From NCBI GenBank assembly GCA_003545155.1, contig DQCH01000107.1, positions 5,435 to 29,091 of the forward strand: DNA of 23,657 nt, written 5' to 3'. This stretch comes from Candidatus Acetothermia bacterium (lineage in GTDB: Bacteria; Bipolaricaulota; Bipolaricaulia; UBA7950; UBA9294). Both the position numbers and the translations under genes were made by a program. The stretch's first letter is position 1. Every line of letters begins with the position of its first letter. Positions 7,056 to 14,497 of the stretch are shown one piece after another. A model generated the notes under the pieces. That model was not told the origin of the DNA. It ran no database searches and saw nothing but the letters and a program-made list of their open reading frames with translations.

Positions 7056-8261
7056 ATGTTACGCAAAGAAAGCGAAAGAGATCCGAGACAACGGTGGCCT
7101 GGATTGTGCGAGTACTTGGATGATCGAATAGATGCTTTCATCCAGCAAGACCCCGCTAGACAGGTTCCACCAAGTCGTATCTTGGATTACTTGGAGGATT
7201 CGCTTGCGTTTCTGCCCAAGATTGATTGCTTCAGCAAAAGGAGGCTTCGCTTGCTCCTTGATAAGTACGAGAAGAATAGTGACGACTTCCTTGATATCCG
7301 CACTGAGATTGAAATCATCCGACACCTACACTCCTATGGAGTCTCGCCGATTTACTGGGAGCCAAAGGATGAGAAATGCCACCCCGACGTAGTCTTCAAT
7401 TTCAATGGTTCTCCTGTCAACATCGAAGTTACACGTATTCGCCGCGCCCGGGAAGAAGAACAGCTCGACGAACAATGCAGAGTTATCAAGAGGCGCGTCG
7501 AGCAGGCAAACTCACCTTTCGGAGTTCTTCTGTTCCTGGATACGACCTGTCTAGGGGAGCGTCGAGACCTAGAAGGGGTAACCGAGGGAGTGATTGAGCA
7601 TGTTCGTAAGGCAATTGATAATCTAGTCAAAGACAAGGCCCGGATGACGGATCTTTCGAGCACCCATTTAACCTTCCTCAGACGGAAGGAAAAGGCAATT
7701 GCCAAAGTTCTTCAAGAAAACCGGAGCCTACCGCCCAAGAAACTCCTGAAAGGCTTTCTTGATGTTCTCTTGGAACCGAGTCCAGCAGAGGTTGAAGTTT
7801 CCCTTGATCCCGTAAGAAAAGGACTGGGAACGGCGACGCTTGAGTTGCGCGACATGTCAGGCACCACCTGTGAATGCGTGGTCCAGGGCCAACTGCCGGA
7901 CCAAAGCAAGAAGATGTGGGATACGCTCATCACGGAATGCCACCAACTGCCCCAACAGCAATTGGGGATCGTGCTTCTTTGGGTCGATCGTAACGCGTGT
8001 CTTGTTGACCTTCTTGGGCTGGAGGGTAGCATTGTACTCCAAGCGGGCAGACCCAAGGCAGTTCAGTGGCGCTCGATGCTTGAGCATTTGTTCAAGTCTG
8101 AACGAAAGAGGCTCAGTGGCGTGGTCTTTTTTTCGGGATTCGAGAAGGCTCTCATCGGGAACCCAGTTGCTGTGTGCCCGATTAAGTCAGATTTAGGCCA
8201 CATGCTTCAACAGGCTCTGAAATTGGATCGTATTTGGGGTATAGCGTCTACAGATAGTTAG
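7056..8261 (+). CDS. Uncharacterised protein with possible PD-(D/E)XK nuclease core
   Basis: I do not recognise this 401-residue protein as a named family. Residues 76-126 look like a restriction-endonuclease fold. An acidic helix, DFLDIRTEIEIIRHLHSYGV (77-96), is followed by HPDVVF (109-114) and, ten residues later, a strand NIEVTR (122-127). The order E84 or E86, D111, E124 fits the PD-(D/E)XK pattern. However, the usual lysine two residues after the glutamate is T126, so the active site is either variant or dead. The remainder (130-401) is mixed alpha/beta with no motif I can name. There is no signal peptide or membrane segment. It follows abiEii on the same strand after 393 bp, so a defence role is plausible but inferred. 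No strong ribosome site precedes the ATG. Confidence 0.75.
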   Translation: MLRKESERDPRQRWPGLCEYLDDRIDAFIQQDPARQVPPSRILDYLEDSLAFLPKIDCFSKRRLRLLLDKYEKNSDDFLDIRTEIEIIRHLHSYGVSPIYWEPKDEKCHPDVVFNFNGSPVNIEVTRIRRAREEEQLDEQCRVIKRRVEQANSPFGVLLFLDTTCLGERRDLEGVTEGVIEHVRKAIDNLVKDKARMTDLSSTHLTFLRRKEKAIAKVLQENRSLPPKKLLKGFLDVLLEPSPAEVEVSLDPVRKGLGTATLELRDMSGTTCECVVQGQLPDQSKKMWDTLITECHQLPQQQLGIVLLWVDRNACLVDLLGLEGSIVLQAGRPKAVQWRSMLEHLFKSERKRLSGVVFFSGFEKALIGNPVAVCPIKSDLGHMLQQALKLDRIWGIASTDS

Positions 8262-8635
8262 TGTACCGTCTCCAAAATGTTGGGGTCTATCTTGGGGGGC
8301 CTTGAATCGGAGCGAGATACTTAGCTCTCGTCTTCCAGATCTCTGAGATCGAAGTTTGTCAGCTAGCATCTGTCAAAGCGGGGATGCTGGCTATCGCTTT
8401 GGCCAGGAAGCGGAAAATAAGTATTTCAGGCCCCTTCGTGCTGTTCCGTGGGCGTCCTGACTTCCGAGGAGAAGACGATGTCGAAGGCAAGGCACGAAGA
8501 GGAAGCAGGTAAGATGTCTCCAGGATTTCCAGATGTGATGACTCCTTCAGAAAGATGCTCGAAAGCACGGTCAGTTGGGGCGACTCCTTAGACGACCCTC
8601 CACCAAGCTGTTCCTAGATAGAGCATAGCCCGCTC
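8262..8635. other. Gene-poor gap
   Basis: I see no supported gene, terminator or repeat here. A 69-codon minus-strand frame (8359-8568) has an odd, serine- and proline-rich product and no convincing start. Together with the broken gene next to it, the gap looks like decayed sequence. Confidence 0.4.
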
Positions 8636-9072
8636 CTAAGTCTTGCCCCAACCGGAGCACATTGTGGGCTGGCCGGTTGCATCGAGCGTGATGGTTGCTG
8701 GCCATTGATAGAGGTATTGACCCACTGCTTGAAGATCGGAATCGCTGCATAGATCAGCCGCACCGAGAGCTTGCGCTCGCGTGGCCGCCACTCGCTCGTC
8801 GGTTGGAGGGTCATGTCAACCTGATTGCCGTGACGCGTCACCCGGTACATACCGGCAATGCTTCCCGTTGTCTCGTCGCTCTCGATGAGAAACCGTCCTT
8901 CAACGCTGGCTCCATCTTTCGAGCAGGTCACGACCGGCACAGCCGAGGAGAAAGAGAAGTTGACCTCATGATCGCCGTTTCCGGCGCTTATCCAACGAAT
9001 CTCATAGCGCCCGTCGTTATCAGTTAACTTGTACACCACTCCGTTAGCCCGAAACTTGCCTTCCCTCCTCAG
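8636..9072 (-). pseudogene. Remnant of an uncharacterised gene, broken by a one-base frameshift
   Basis: The minus strand is open from 9072 and reads a protein-like sequence, including EGKFRANGVVYKLTDNDGRY and WRPRERKLSVRLIYAAIPIF. At a run of three G (complement of 8721-8723) the current frame turns into junk and stops at 8614. Adding one base there gives instead KQWGQYLYQWPATITLD and TGQPTMCSGWGKT, with a stop at 8636. That looks much more like a natural C-terminus. The upstream end meets a stop at 9073 without an ATG, so the gene also seems to have lost its 5' part; the first GTG is at 9039. I do not recognise the family. A sequencing or assembly error in the G run could also explain the break. 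Confidence 0.5.
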
Positions 9073-9190
9073 CTAGACAATCTGTACGACAGGAGCATGC
9101 CCGTCACCTATGCAGGATTTAATGGTGAATCCTAATGATTCCAACGCTCGCATATAGCGATATAGTGTTTCCATGAGATGATTCACTGGC

Positions 9191-9219
9191 TTGACGAATG
9201 AATAAATCGCGTCTATCCT
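9191..9219 (+). promoter_or_regulatory. Putative promoter of the beta-helix membrane protein gene
   Basis: TTGACG (9191-9196, five of six) and TATCCT (9214-9219, four of six) are 17 bp apart. Transcription would begin just before the GGAGGGG ribosome site (9227-9233), giving a very short leader. Confidence 0.4.
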
Positions 9220-9238
9220 ATTTTTTGGAGGGGATGGA

Positions 9239-11521
9239 ATGTGGCGGACTAGAATTTGGCGGGGCGCAAAATACTACATAGCATATTTAGTAATTGCGGG
9301 TTTTCTCTCTGGTCTGTTTGGCATGTTCTTTTTTTCAGAGCTGTGGGAAATGCTGTGGAGGTTTCTATTTCTTGGCCTGGGGATTCCACTTGCGTTAGGT
9401 GTGTTATGGGGCATACTCGGCTTTGCTCCAGATGTATTTATGGGAGCCGTTGGTCTAGGAACTGCAGCACCTATCGCGGCGTCCTTAATTAACGTTATTC
9501 CCCTGTGGGGAGTAGTGTTGATTATTATTGTTTATTGGGTAATTCTAGTTATAATGCGACAAATAGCAAGAATATTGTGGAACCACAAAAGCCTACGAGG
9601 CATATTTTGGACTTTAATTGCATTAGACTTGATATTGCTGGTTTCACAAAGCGTTATTTACACGCAGGAGTTCCCGCGGTGCACCATACATGTGCAGGCT
9701 GGCGAATCCATTCAGGAAGCGATTGATCGGGCACCAGAGGGGGCAGTGATCTGTTTGGCCGCTGGGATGTACGAGGAAAGTGTGGTGATTCAAAAGAGGC
9801 TTACCTTAAGAGGAGAGGGTAGTAAGTATTACTCAGAGGGGGTAGAGATTATTGGAGTGCCTGATAAACCGATAATCCAGGTGGGGAGCGATTACGAAAT
9901 TGAGGTAAGGATCCAAGATGTAGGTGTTAAGAGAAATAGGGGCTCGGCAGGACCACTGATTCAGATAAAGGGGATGGCAGAAGTCTTACTTTACAATGTC
10001 CAGATTTCAAATGGCGGAAAGTATGGTGTTACTGCCAAGCAAGAGTATGGACTTGCGGTGCAAGACTCAACCAAGGTAACTCTTATAAAGTGTGCTATCT
10101 CTGGAAGCTGGGCAGGCGGACTCTATGTAGAAGACCGGGCTAGAGTGACTCTTCAGGATTCTACAGTCAGCAATAACGGAGGCAGTGGTTTGCGGGTAGT
10201 AGACGCAGCTTACATAACTCTCACAAATTCTGAAGTTACTAAGAATGATGGTAGCGGACTCTATGTAGAGAACTGGGCTCAAGTGATTTTGCAGGATTCT
10301 ATTGTTAGCAATAACGGGGGCGATGGTTTAAGGATGGGCGACTCAGGTCAAGCGACTTTGACAAATTCGAAAATTGCTGCGAACGGTGGTAACGGGCTCT
10401 ATTTGGAAGACTCCAGTAGGGCAACCGTTGAAGATAACCACGTCTTGAATAATGGAAAGTTTGGCATAGTTGCTTGGGATAAGGAGGTCCACCTATGCGG
10501 TGCAAATAACGAGATGTATGGAAACGGAGTAGATCTAGCGGCTTTTGTGCCAGCATCTGTAAGGAAACCACTTGTTTCTCAAGGCGAAAAAAACGACATC
10601 TATGTCCCGAAAGACATTGCAAACCTCCAGGAGGCTATCGATATGGTCGCACCTGGGGGAACGATTAGTGTCGCTCCGGGGATGTTCACTGATGGTATTA
10701 CAATTTGGAAGTCACTAACAATACGCGGGGCTGGGCCCGAAGAGACACAACTAATAGCCGCATCCAGCAAGAGACAAACGTTGATTTCTGTCTTAGCAGA
10801 AGCCAAAGGCGTAAAGCTAGTGGGATTGGGAATCAGCGAAGCTTCGCAGGAAGGGGCTGTCTTGATCTATGGAGAAGAGGTGATGATCCAAAACTGCAGC
10901 CTTTCCTACAATGAAGCACCTGCACTCTACATAAGAGGTTCGGCTCAGGTAACGGTTCTAGACTCCAGTGTCTCCGACAATTTCGCAGAAAGCATTGTGG
11001 TGGAAGGTTCAGCTGAACTGGACATCCAAAACTCCACTATTTCAGACAACGAACTCTGCGGCTTCTACATATCGGACTCAGCCCATGCGAACCTTCAAGA
11101 TTGCACTGTATCCGGTAACAAGTCCACCGGCCTTGATATAGGGGGCTCGGCGCAGGTGAGTATCAATAAGTGCACTATCTCCCGCAATAGAGAGGATGGC
11201 CTCTCACTGAGAGGTTTGACGCAAGTGAGTATCTCCAGTAGCTTGATCTCGGATAACGGGGAGCATGGGATCTCCCTTCAAAACGGTGCTGATGCCCAGA
11301 TCAGAGGAAGCCGTATTTTGCGAAACACAGGCTACGGTGTGGGGGTCTATCTACCAGACTGCATAGAGCATTATTACAGCGGTGACAAATTCACTGGTCG
11401 AATTACTGGTAGTGGCAACGTGATCCCTGGTCCCGACGAGCCGGACGGAAACCAACGAGGCGCCTTCTGCCCGTCCTATCCCAGGGAGCCCTGGCCAGAA
11501 GGGTTCTTAGCAAAACCGTAA
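9239..11521 (+). CDS. Five-helix membrane protein with two right-handed beta-helix domains
   Basis: The 760-residue protein has about five hydrophobic helices (roughly 14-32, 38-60, 64-85, 88-106, 121-141). Positive charges lie at the N-terminus and in the 107-120 loop, which predicts an outside location for the rest. A first pectin-lyase-like unit begins at CTIHVQAGESIQEAIDRAP (148-166). It runs through 23-residue parallel beta-helix (PbH1) turns at about 293-410, in which two unit types alternate (GLYVE...LQDS and GLR...LTNS). A second unit starts at NDIYVPKDIANLQEAID (452-468), with further turns to about 705. The tail is PDEPDGNQRGAFCP plus PWPEGFL. A strong ribosome site, GGAGGGG, precedes the ATG. 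No catalytic residues are evident. It may bind or trim surface polysaccharide, or serve as a structural surface protein. The substrate is unknown. Confidence 0.85.
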   Translation: MWRTRIWRGAKYYIAYLVIAGFLSGLFGMFFFSELWEMLWRFLFLGLGIPLALGVLWGILGFAPDVFMGAVGLGTAAPIAASLINVIPLWGVVLIIIVYWVILVIMRQIARILWNHKSLRGIFWTLIALDLILLVSQSVIYTQEFPRCTIHVQAGESIQEAIDRAPEGAVICLAAGMYEESVVIQKRLTLRGEGSKYYSEGVEIIGVPDKPIIQVGSDYEIEVRIQDVGVKRNRGSAGPLIQIKGMAEVLLYNVQISNGGKYGVTAKQEYGLAVQDSTKVTLIKCAISGSWAGGLYVEDRARVTLQDSTVSNNGGSGLRVVDAAYITLTNSEVTKNDGSGLYVENWAQVILQDSIVSNNGGDGLRMGDSGQATLTNSKIAANGGNGLYLEDSSRATVEDNHVLNNGKFGIVAWDKEVHLCGANNEMYGNGVDLAAFVPASVRKPLVSQGEKNDIYVPKDIANLQEAIDMVAPGGTISVAPGMFTDGITIWKSLTIRGAGPEETQLIAASSKRQTLISVLAEAKGVKLVGLGISEASQEGAVLIYGEEVMIQNCSLSYNEAPALYIRGSAQVTVLDSSVSDNFAESIVVEGSAELDIQNSTISDNELCGFYISDSAHANLQDCTVSGNKSTGLDIGGSAQVSINKCTISRNREDGLSLRGLTQVSISSSLISDNGEHGISLQNGADAQIRGSRILRNTGYGVGVYLPDCIEHYYSGDKFTGRITGSGNVIPGPDEPDGNQRGAFCPSYPREPWPEGFLAKP
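10121..10397 (+). repeat. 138-bp tandem repeat inside the beta-helix gene
   Basis: The stretch beginning CTCTATGTAGA at 10121 recurs at 10259, 138 bp later, again with the downstream words CAGGATTCTA and AGCAATAACGG. Each 138-bp unit encodes a pair of 23-residue turns. A third, more diverged copy starts near 10397. This shows growth of the gene by duplication of two turns at a time. Confidence 0.65.
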
Positions 11522-11661
11522 CCCGCGCGTCTCGCTCCATAAATCTCCGGAGCCATCTCTGAAAGCGCGCCGGGTTGCCAGGTCTTCCTCACAGCAGTAT
11601 CCTTGCCTGTACCTTTGTCAAGACCGCATCTTCGGATCGAAAAGCCTAAGGAGGAGCGATC

Positions 11662-12954
11662 ATGCGCATAGCCGTTCACCGCTTACCGGGCCTCGTGCTC
11701 ACCGACCACGAGTTCACCGTTCCATTGGATCATGCTCGACCCGATGGTGATACGATCACCGTCTTTTGCCGCGAGGTCGTAAAGCCGGATAAAGAGAACG
11801 CGCAGTTGCCGTGGCTCGTCTTCTTCCAGGGTGGTCCCGGAGGAGCTTCGCCCCGGCCTAAGAAAAGGAGTGGGTGGCTAAAAAAGGCGCTTAAAGAGTA
11901 CCGCGTGCTGCTTCTTGACCAGCGCGGCACCGGTCGCAGCAGTCCGGTGACCCACCAGACGCTCGCCTGCTTCGACACACCACAGGCCCAGGCCGACTAC
12001 TTAAAACACTTCCGCGCCGATGCCATCGTGAAGGATGCGGAATCGATCCGAAAAGAGCTTGTGGGACAAGATGAACCGTGGAGCGGCCTGGGCCAAAGCT
12101 ACGGCGGCTTCTGTCTCGCGACCTATCTGTCTTTTGCCCCCCAGGGTTTGAGAGAAGCGATCTTCACCGGAGGGCTGCCGCCCTTAAAGCGGCCAATCGA
12201 CGAGGTCTACTGCGCCACCTATAAACGGGTGATAGAGAAGAACAACCGATACTATGAGCGCTATCCCGACGATACCGAGCGCGTCCGCGAGATCGTTGAC
12301 TATCTGGAAGGCCACGACACGCGCTTGCCCAATGGCGACCGTCTCTCGCCGCAGCGGTTTCAGCAACTGGGGATCGCGTTTGGCACTGATGACGGCTTTG
12401 AGAAGGTGCATTACCTGATCGAGGACGCCTTTTTACAGGGTGAAACAGGCCGTGAGGCAAGCTATGTTTTCCTGCACGGCTTTGAAGATGCCTTGCACTT
12501 TGACACCGCTCCGATTTACGCGATCCTGCATGAGGCGATCTACTGCCAAGAGGAGGCATCGCGCTGGTCGGCGCAGCGCGTGCGCGCTGAGTATCCCGAG
12601 TTCGACCTCGCGCCGGGAAAACCGGTCTTCTTCACCGGAGAGATGATCTATCCGTGGATGTTCGACGAGTACAAGGTGCTGCAACCGCTTAAAGAAGCGG
12701 CGGAGATTCTGGCCGCCTACGATGGCTGGCCGCGGCTGTACGATCCGGATGCATTGAGGAAGAACACCGTGCCCTGTGCAGCGGCAATCTACTACAACGA
12801 TATGTACGTCGAGCGGGCCTTCTCCGAGGAGACCGCTCAATCTATTCAAGGGATCAAGACCTGGGTGACCAGCCAGTACGAGCACAACGGGCTGCGGTCC
12901 GACGGAGAGGTGGTCCTCGGCCGACTGCTCGGCATGCTGCACGGAGAGGCGTAG
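11662..12954 (+). CDS. Alpha/beta hydrolase, proline iminopeptidase-like (peptidase family S33)
   Basis: This is a cytoplasmic serine hydrolase that probably removes N-terminal residues, typically proline, from peptides. In its 430 residues the oxyanion motif FFQGGPGGASPR (54-65) has Q in place of the usual H before GGPGG. DQRGTGRSSP (86-95) and the nucleophile elbow GLGQSYGGF, with S146, are classic for S33. The acid is likely D380 in YYNDMYVERAF, and the base H408 in QYEHNGLR. A long lid lies between about 180 and 340. An AAGGAGG ribosome site (11649-11655) supports the start. It is monocistronic. Its last 22 bases, including the stop, belong to the 83-bp direct repeat. Peptidase specificity is inferred from the family; an esterase is possible. 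Confidence 0.85.
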   Translation: MRIAVHRLPGLVLTDHEFTVPLDHARPDGDTITVFCREVVKPDKENAQLPWLVFFQGGPGGASPRPKKRSGWLKKALKEYRVLLLDQRGTGRSSPVTHQTLACFDTPQAQADYLKHFRADAIVKDAESIRKELVGQDEPWSGLGQSYGGFCLATYLSFAPQGLREAIFTGGLPPLKRPIDEVYCATYKRVIEKNNRYYERYPDDTERVREIVDYLEGHDTRLPNGDRLSPQRFQQLGIAFGTDDGFEKVHYLIEDAFLQGETGREASYVFLHGFEDALHFDTAPIYAILHEAIYCQEEASRWSAQRVRAEYPEFDLAPGKPVFFTGEMIYPWMFDEYKVLQPLKEAAEILAAYDGWPRLYDPDALRKNTVPCAAAIYYNDMYVERAFSEETAQSIQGIKTWVTSQYEHNGLRSDGEVVLGRLLGMLHGEA

Positions 12955-13015
12955 CGCTACAGTTGATAGCGTGGTCACATACGGGGATAACGACCCATAG
13001 AGCAAGGATCAGGCG
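12933..13015 (+). repeat. 83-bp perfect direct repeat, copy 1
   Basis: This copy starts in the last codons of the S33 hydrolase gene and runs 61 bp past its stop. It is identical base for base to 13133-13215, exactly 200 bp downstream. It contains the perfect palindrome GTAGCGCTAC (12951-12960), in which the stop codon TAG sits. Confidence 0.95.
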
Positions 13016-13132
13016 CTTGGTAAAGAACCTCGCAGCAAACTGCAGGGCATTAAAAGGCAAAAACCTAGAGGGCTAAGCGGAGTTGGTCCTTATGTTGCAG
13101 TTTGATGTAGCGCTGTGTCGTGCCAGAGATAA

Positions 13133-13215
13133 CATGCTGCACGGAGAGGCGTAGCGCTACAGTTGATAGCGTGGTCACATACGGGGATAACGACCCATAG
13201 AGCAAGGATCAGGCG
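13133..13215 (+). repeat. 83-bp perfect direct repeat, copy 2
   Basis: Identical to 12933-13015. It carries a stray copy of the last codons and stop of the upstream hydrolase gene, so it is a duplicate made from the gene end rather than an independent element. The identity points to a recent duplication, a gene-conversion event or an assembly error. Confidence 0.95.
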
Positions 13216-13266
13216 TTGATGGAGAAGGCCGCCGCGTTAGGCAGGAAGCTATTCTTTAACGGATAG

Positions 13267-13288
13267 CAAAAGACCCGTCTTTTTTTGC
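13267..13288. terminator. Possible weak terminator between convergent genes
   Basis: AAAAGAC (13268-13274) and GTCTTTT (13277-13283) are complementary and lead into seven T on the plus strand. The stem is AT-rich with only two bases between the arms, so it is a poor hairpin. It is placed where a two-way terminator would be expected. Confidence 0.3.
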
Positions 13289-13289
13289 C

Positions 13290-14333
13290 TCAATCTACAA
13301 GGTAGATGTCCAAGATGTCGCGCAGCATGGTCGCTGCAGACGGAAGCGGGGTGGGCTCATCGATGATCGCGGTGATCGTTCCGTAGATGTCGGTGTAATA
13401 GACAACGCCAAGCTCGTAGGAGCCAAGGTGGCCAAGCGGATGATTCGCAGGAAGTGCCTTCGGTCCCACATGAAGGGTGTAGCGGCCGTCTTTTGTTTGT
13501 TCGGCGACGGCCAGAAGTCGGATTACCTGGCCGCGAGCAGCTTCGCTTCGGATCTTCTCTGAGGAGATTCCACTGATCCCTTCCTGCTTAACATCCTCCA
13601 ACTTTGCGGGGAAGCCAAGGACTGCATTTGCGAGGATGACGAGTTTCGCTGCGGCGTCCCAGCCGTCCACGTCCCAGCTCGGATCGGCCTCGAGGTGTCC
13701 ACTCTCCCGAGCGCGAGAGAGGGCGTCCTCCCAACCGGTGCCCTCGGCGAGCAGATCGAGGATGTAGCCGGTGGCGAGGTTCGGCACTGCCTCGATGCGC
13801 TCGATTATCGCACCGCGCAGATCGCGCGTGCCGAGGTAAAGGGCGGGAAGCCCCCCAGCTACCGTGCCGTCGAATCGAAGCTTAACCCCGTGTGCTGAAG
13901 CCGCCTCAACCAGTTCTTGGTAGGCGAGCACAATGGGGCCCTTGTTGGGAGTAACCACATGCATCCCTCGGGAAAGTGCTGTTCGAATGCATGATAGCCC
14001 CGGTTCTCCCCCTTCTTTAAGGTGCACAGGAGAGGCCTCGCAGAGCAGATCCGCCTTTACCTCGCGCACGAGCTCGGTGGCCGTAACATCCATTTGGCCT
14101 GCGTTGTGATATTCACCGACCGAGCGTTCCTCACTCTTTAAGCGGACAACGATCTCCGGATCGAGTCCTGCTGGGTCGCGAGCCACGCCGCGGGAGTCCG
14201 CGATCCCAACCAAGCGAAATGCAATGCCATAACGGGTCTTTAGGTAGGTCGCCTTATCGGCGAGAAGCTTTATCAACCGCCGACCCAGGTTTCCCACTCC
14301 CACCAACACGATGTCTACGGTGCGTTCGTCCAT
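13290..14333 (-). CDS. hom: Homoserine dehydrogenase, without regulatory ACT domain
   Basis: The enzyme reduces aspartate semialdehyde to homoserine with NAD(P)H, the branch point to threonine and methionine. In 347 residues the Rossmann fold starts at VDIVLVGVGNLGRRL (6-20). VVTPNKGPIV and FDGTVAGGLPAL are the substrate-domain strands. DVDGWDAAAKL carries the conserved D-x-x-G-x-D-x-x-x-K catalytic pattern. The C-terminus ends right after the catalytic domain, so feedback inhibition by threonine through an ACT domain is not expected. I start at ATG 14333 because a GGGAGG ribosome site is 5 nt upstream. An open frame to 14435 adds 34 unlikely residues. No other threonine or methionine gene is adjacent. 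Confidence 0.88.
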   Translation of the reverse strand: MDERTVDIVLVGVGNLGRRLIKLLADKATYLKTRYGIAFRLVGIADSRGVARDPAGLDPEIVVRLKSEERSVGEYHNAGQMDVTATELVREVKADLLCEASPVHLKEGGEPGLSCIRTALSRGMHVVTPNKGPIVLAYQELVEAASAHGVKLRFDGTVAGGLPALYLGTRDLRGAIIERIEAVPNLATGYILDLLAEGTGWEDALSRARESGHLEADPSWDVDGWDAAAKLVILANAVLGFPAKLEDVKQEGISGISSEKIRSEAARGQVIRLLAVAEQTKDGRYTLHVGPKALPANHPLGHLGSYELGVVYYTDIYGTITAIIDEPTPLPSAATMLRDILDIYLVD

Positions 14334-14360
14334 GTCAACCTCCCGTGCGTGATGGCCCTG

Positions 14361-14389
14361 TTTGTACCGCAGTGCGGTCATCTCGTCAA
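14361..14389 (-). promoter_or_regulatory. Putative promoter of hom
   Basis: On the minus strand TTGACG (complement of 14384-14389, five of six) and TACAAA (complement of 14361-14366, four of six) are 17 bp apart. This would give a leader of about 20 nt that contains the ribosome site. Confidence 0.5.
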
Positions 14390-14459
14390 CGTGAGGCAAG
14401 GGTGCGGACACTACGAGGGAGTGCAGACATGGCACGTGGGCCCCAAATAGGCCTTCTCA

Positions 14460-14489
14460 TTGACCCTTTTCACCCGTTTAAACTATTAT
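14460..14489 (+). promoter_or_regulatory. Promoter giving a leaderless nitrilase transcript
   Basis: TTGACC (14460-14465, five of six) and TATTAT (14484-14489, five of six) are 18 bp apart. The -10 ends 8 nt before the ATG at 14498, so transcription should begin at or next to the start codon. There is no Shine-Dalgarno sequence in between. Confidence 0.6.
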
Positions 14490-14497
14490 TTAGCACC

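Larger units (their letters stand above)
12955..13289. other. Convergent intergenic region with a duplicated segment
   Basis: No gene is supported. Besides the two copies of the 83-bp repeat it holds a 117-bp unique spacer (13016-13132), which contains a 9-bp inverted repeat, CAAACTGCA (13036-13044) with TGCAGTTTG (13096-13104). A possible weak terminator lies next to the homoserine dehydrogenase stop. Confidence 0.6.

Noticed and set aside
8359..8568. 69-codon minus-strand frame
   Set aside because: Composition looks random and no start signal is present.
14334..14435. Longer start for homoserine dehydrogenase
   Set aside because: The ATG at 14333 has a GGGAGG site at ideal spacing, and the extra 34 residues precede the Rossmann fold without purpose.
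14219..14497. Longer start for the nitrilase
   Set aside because: It would overlap hom and both promoters, and the family N-terminus begins at the ATG at 14498.
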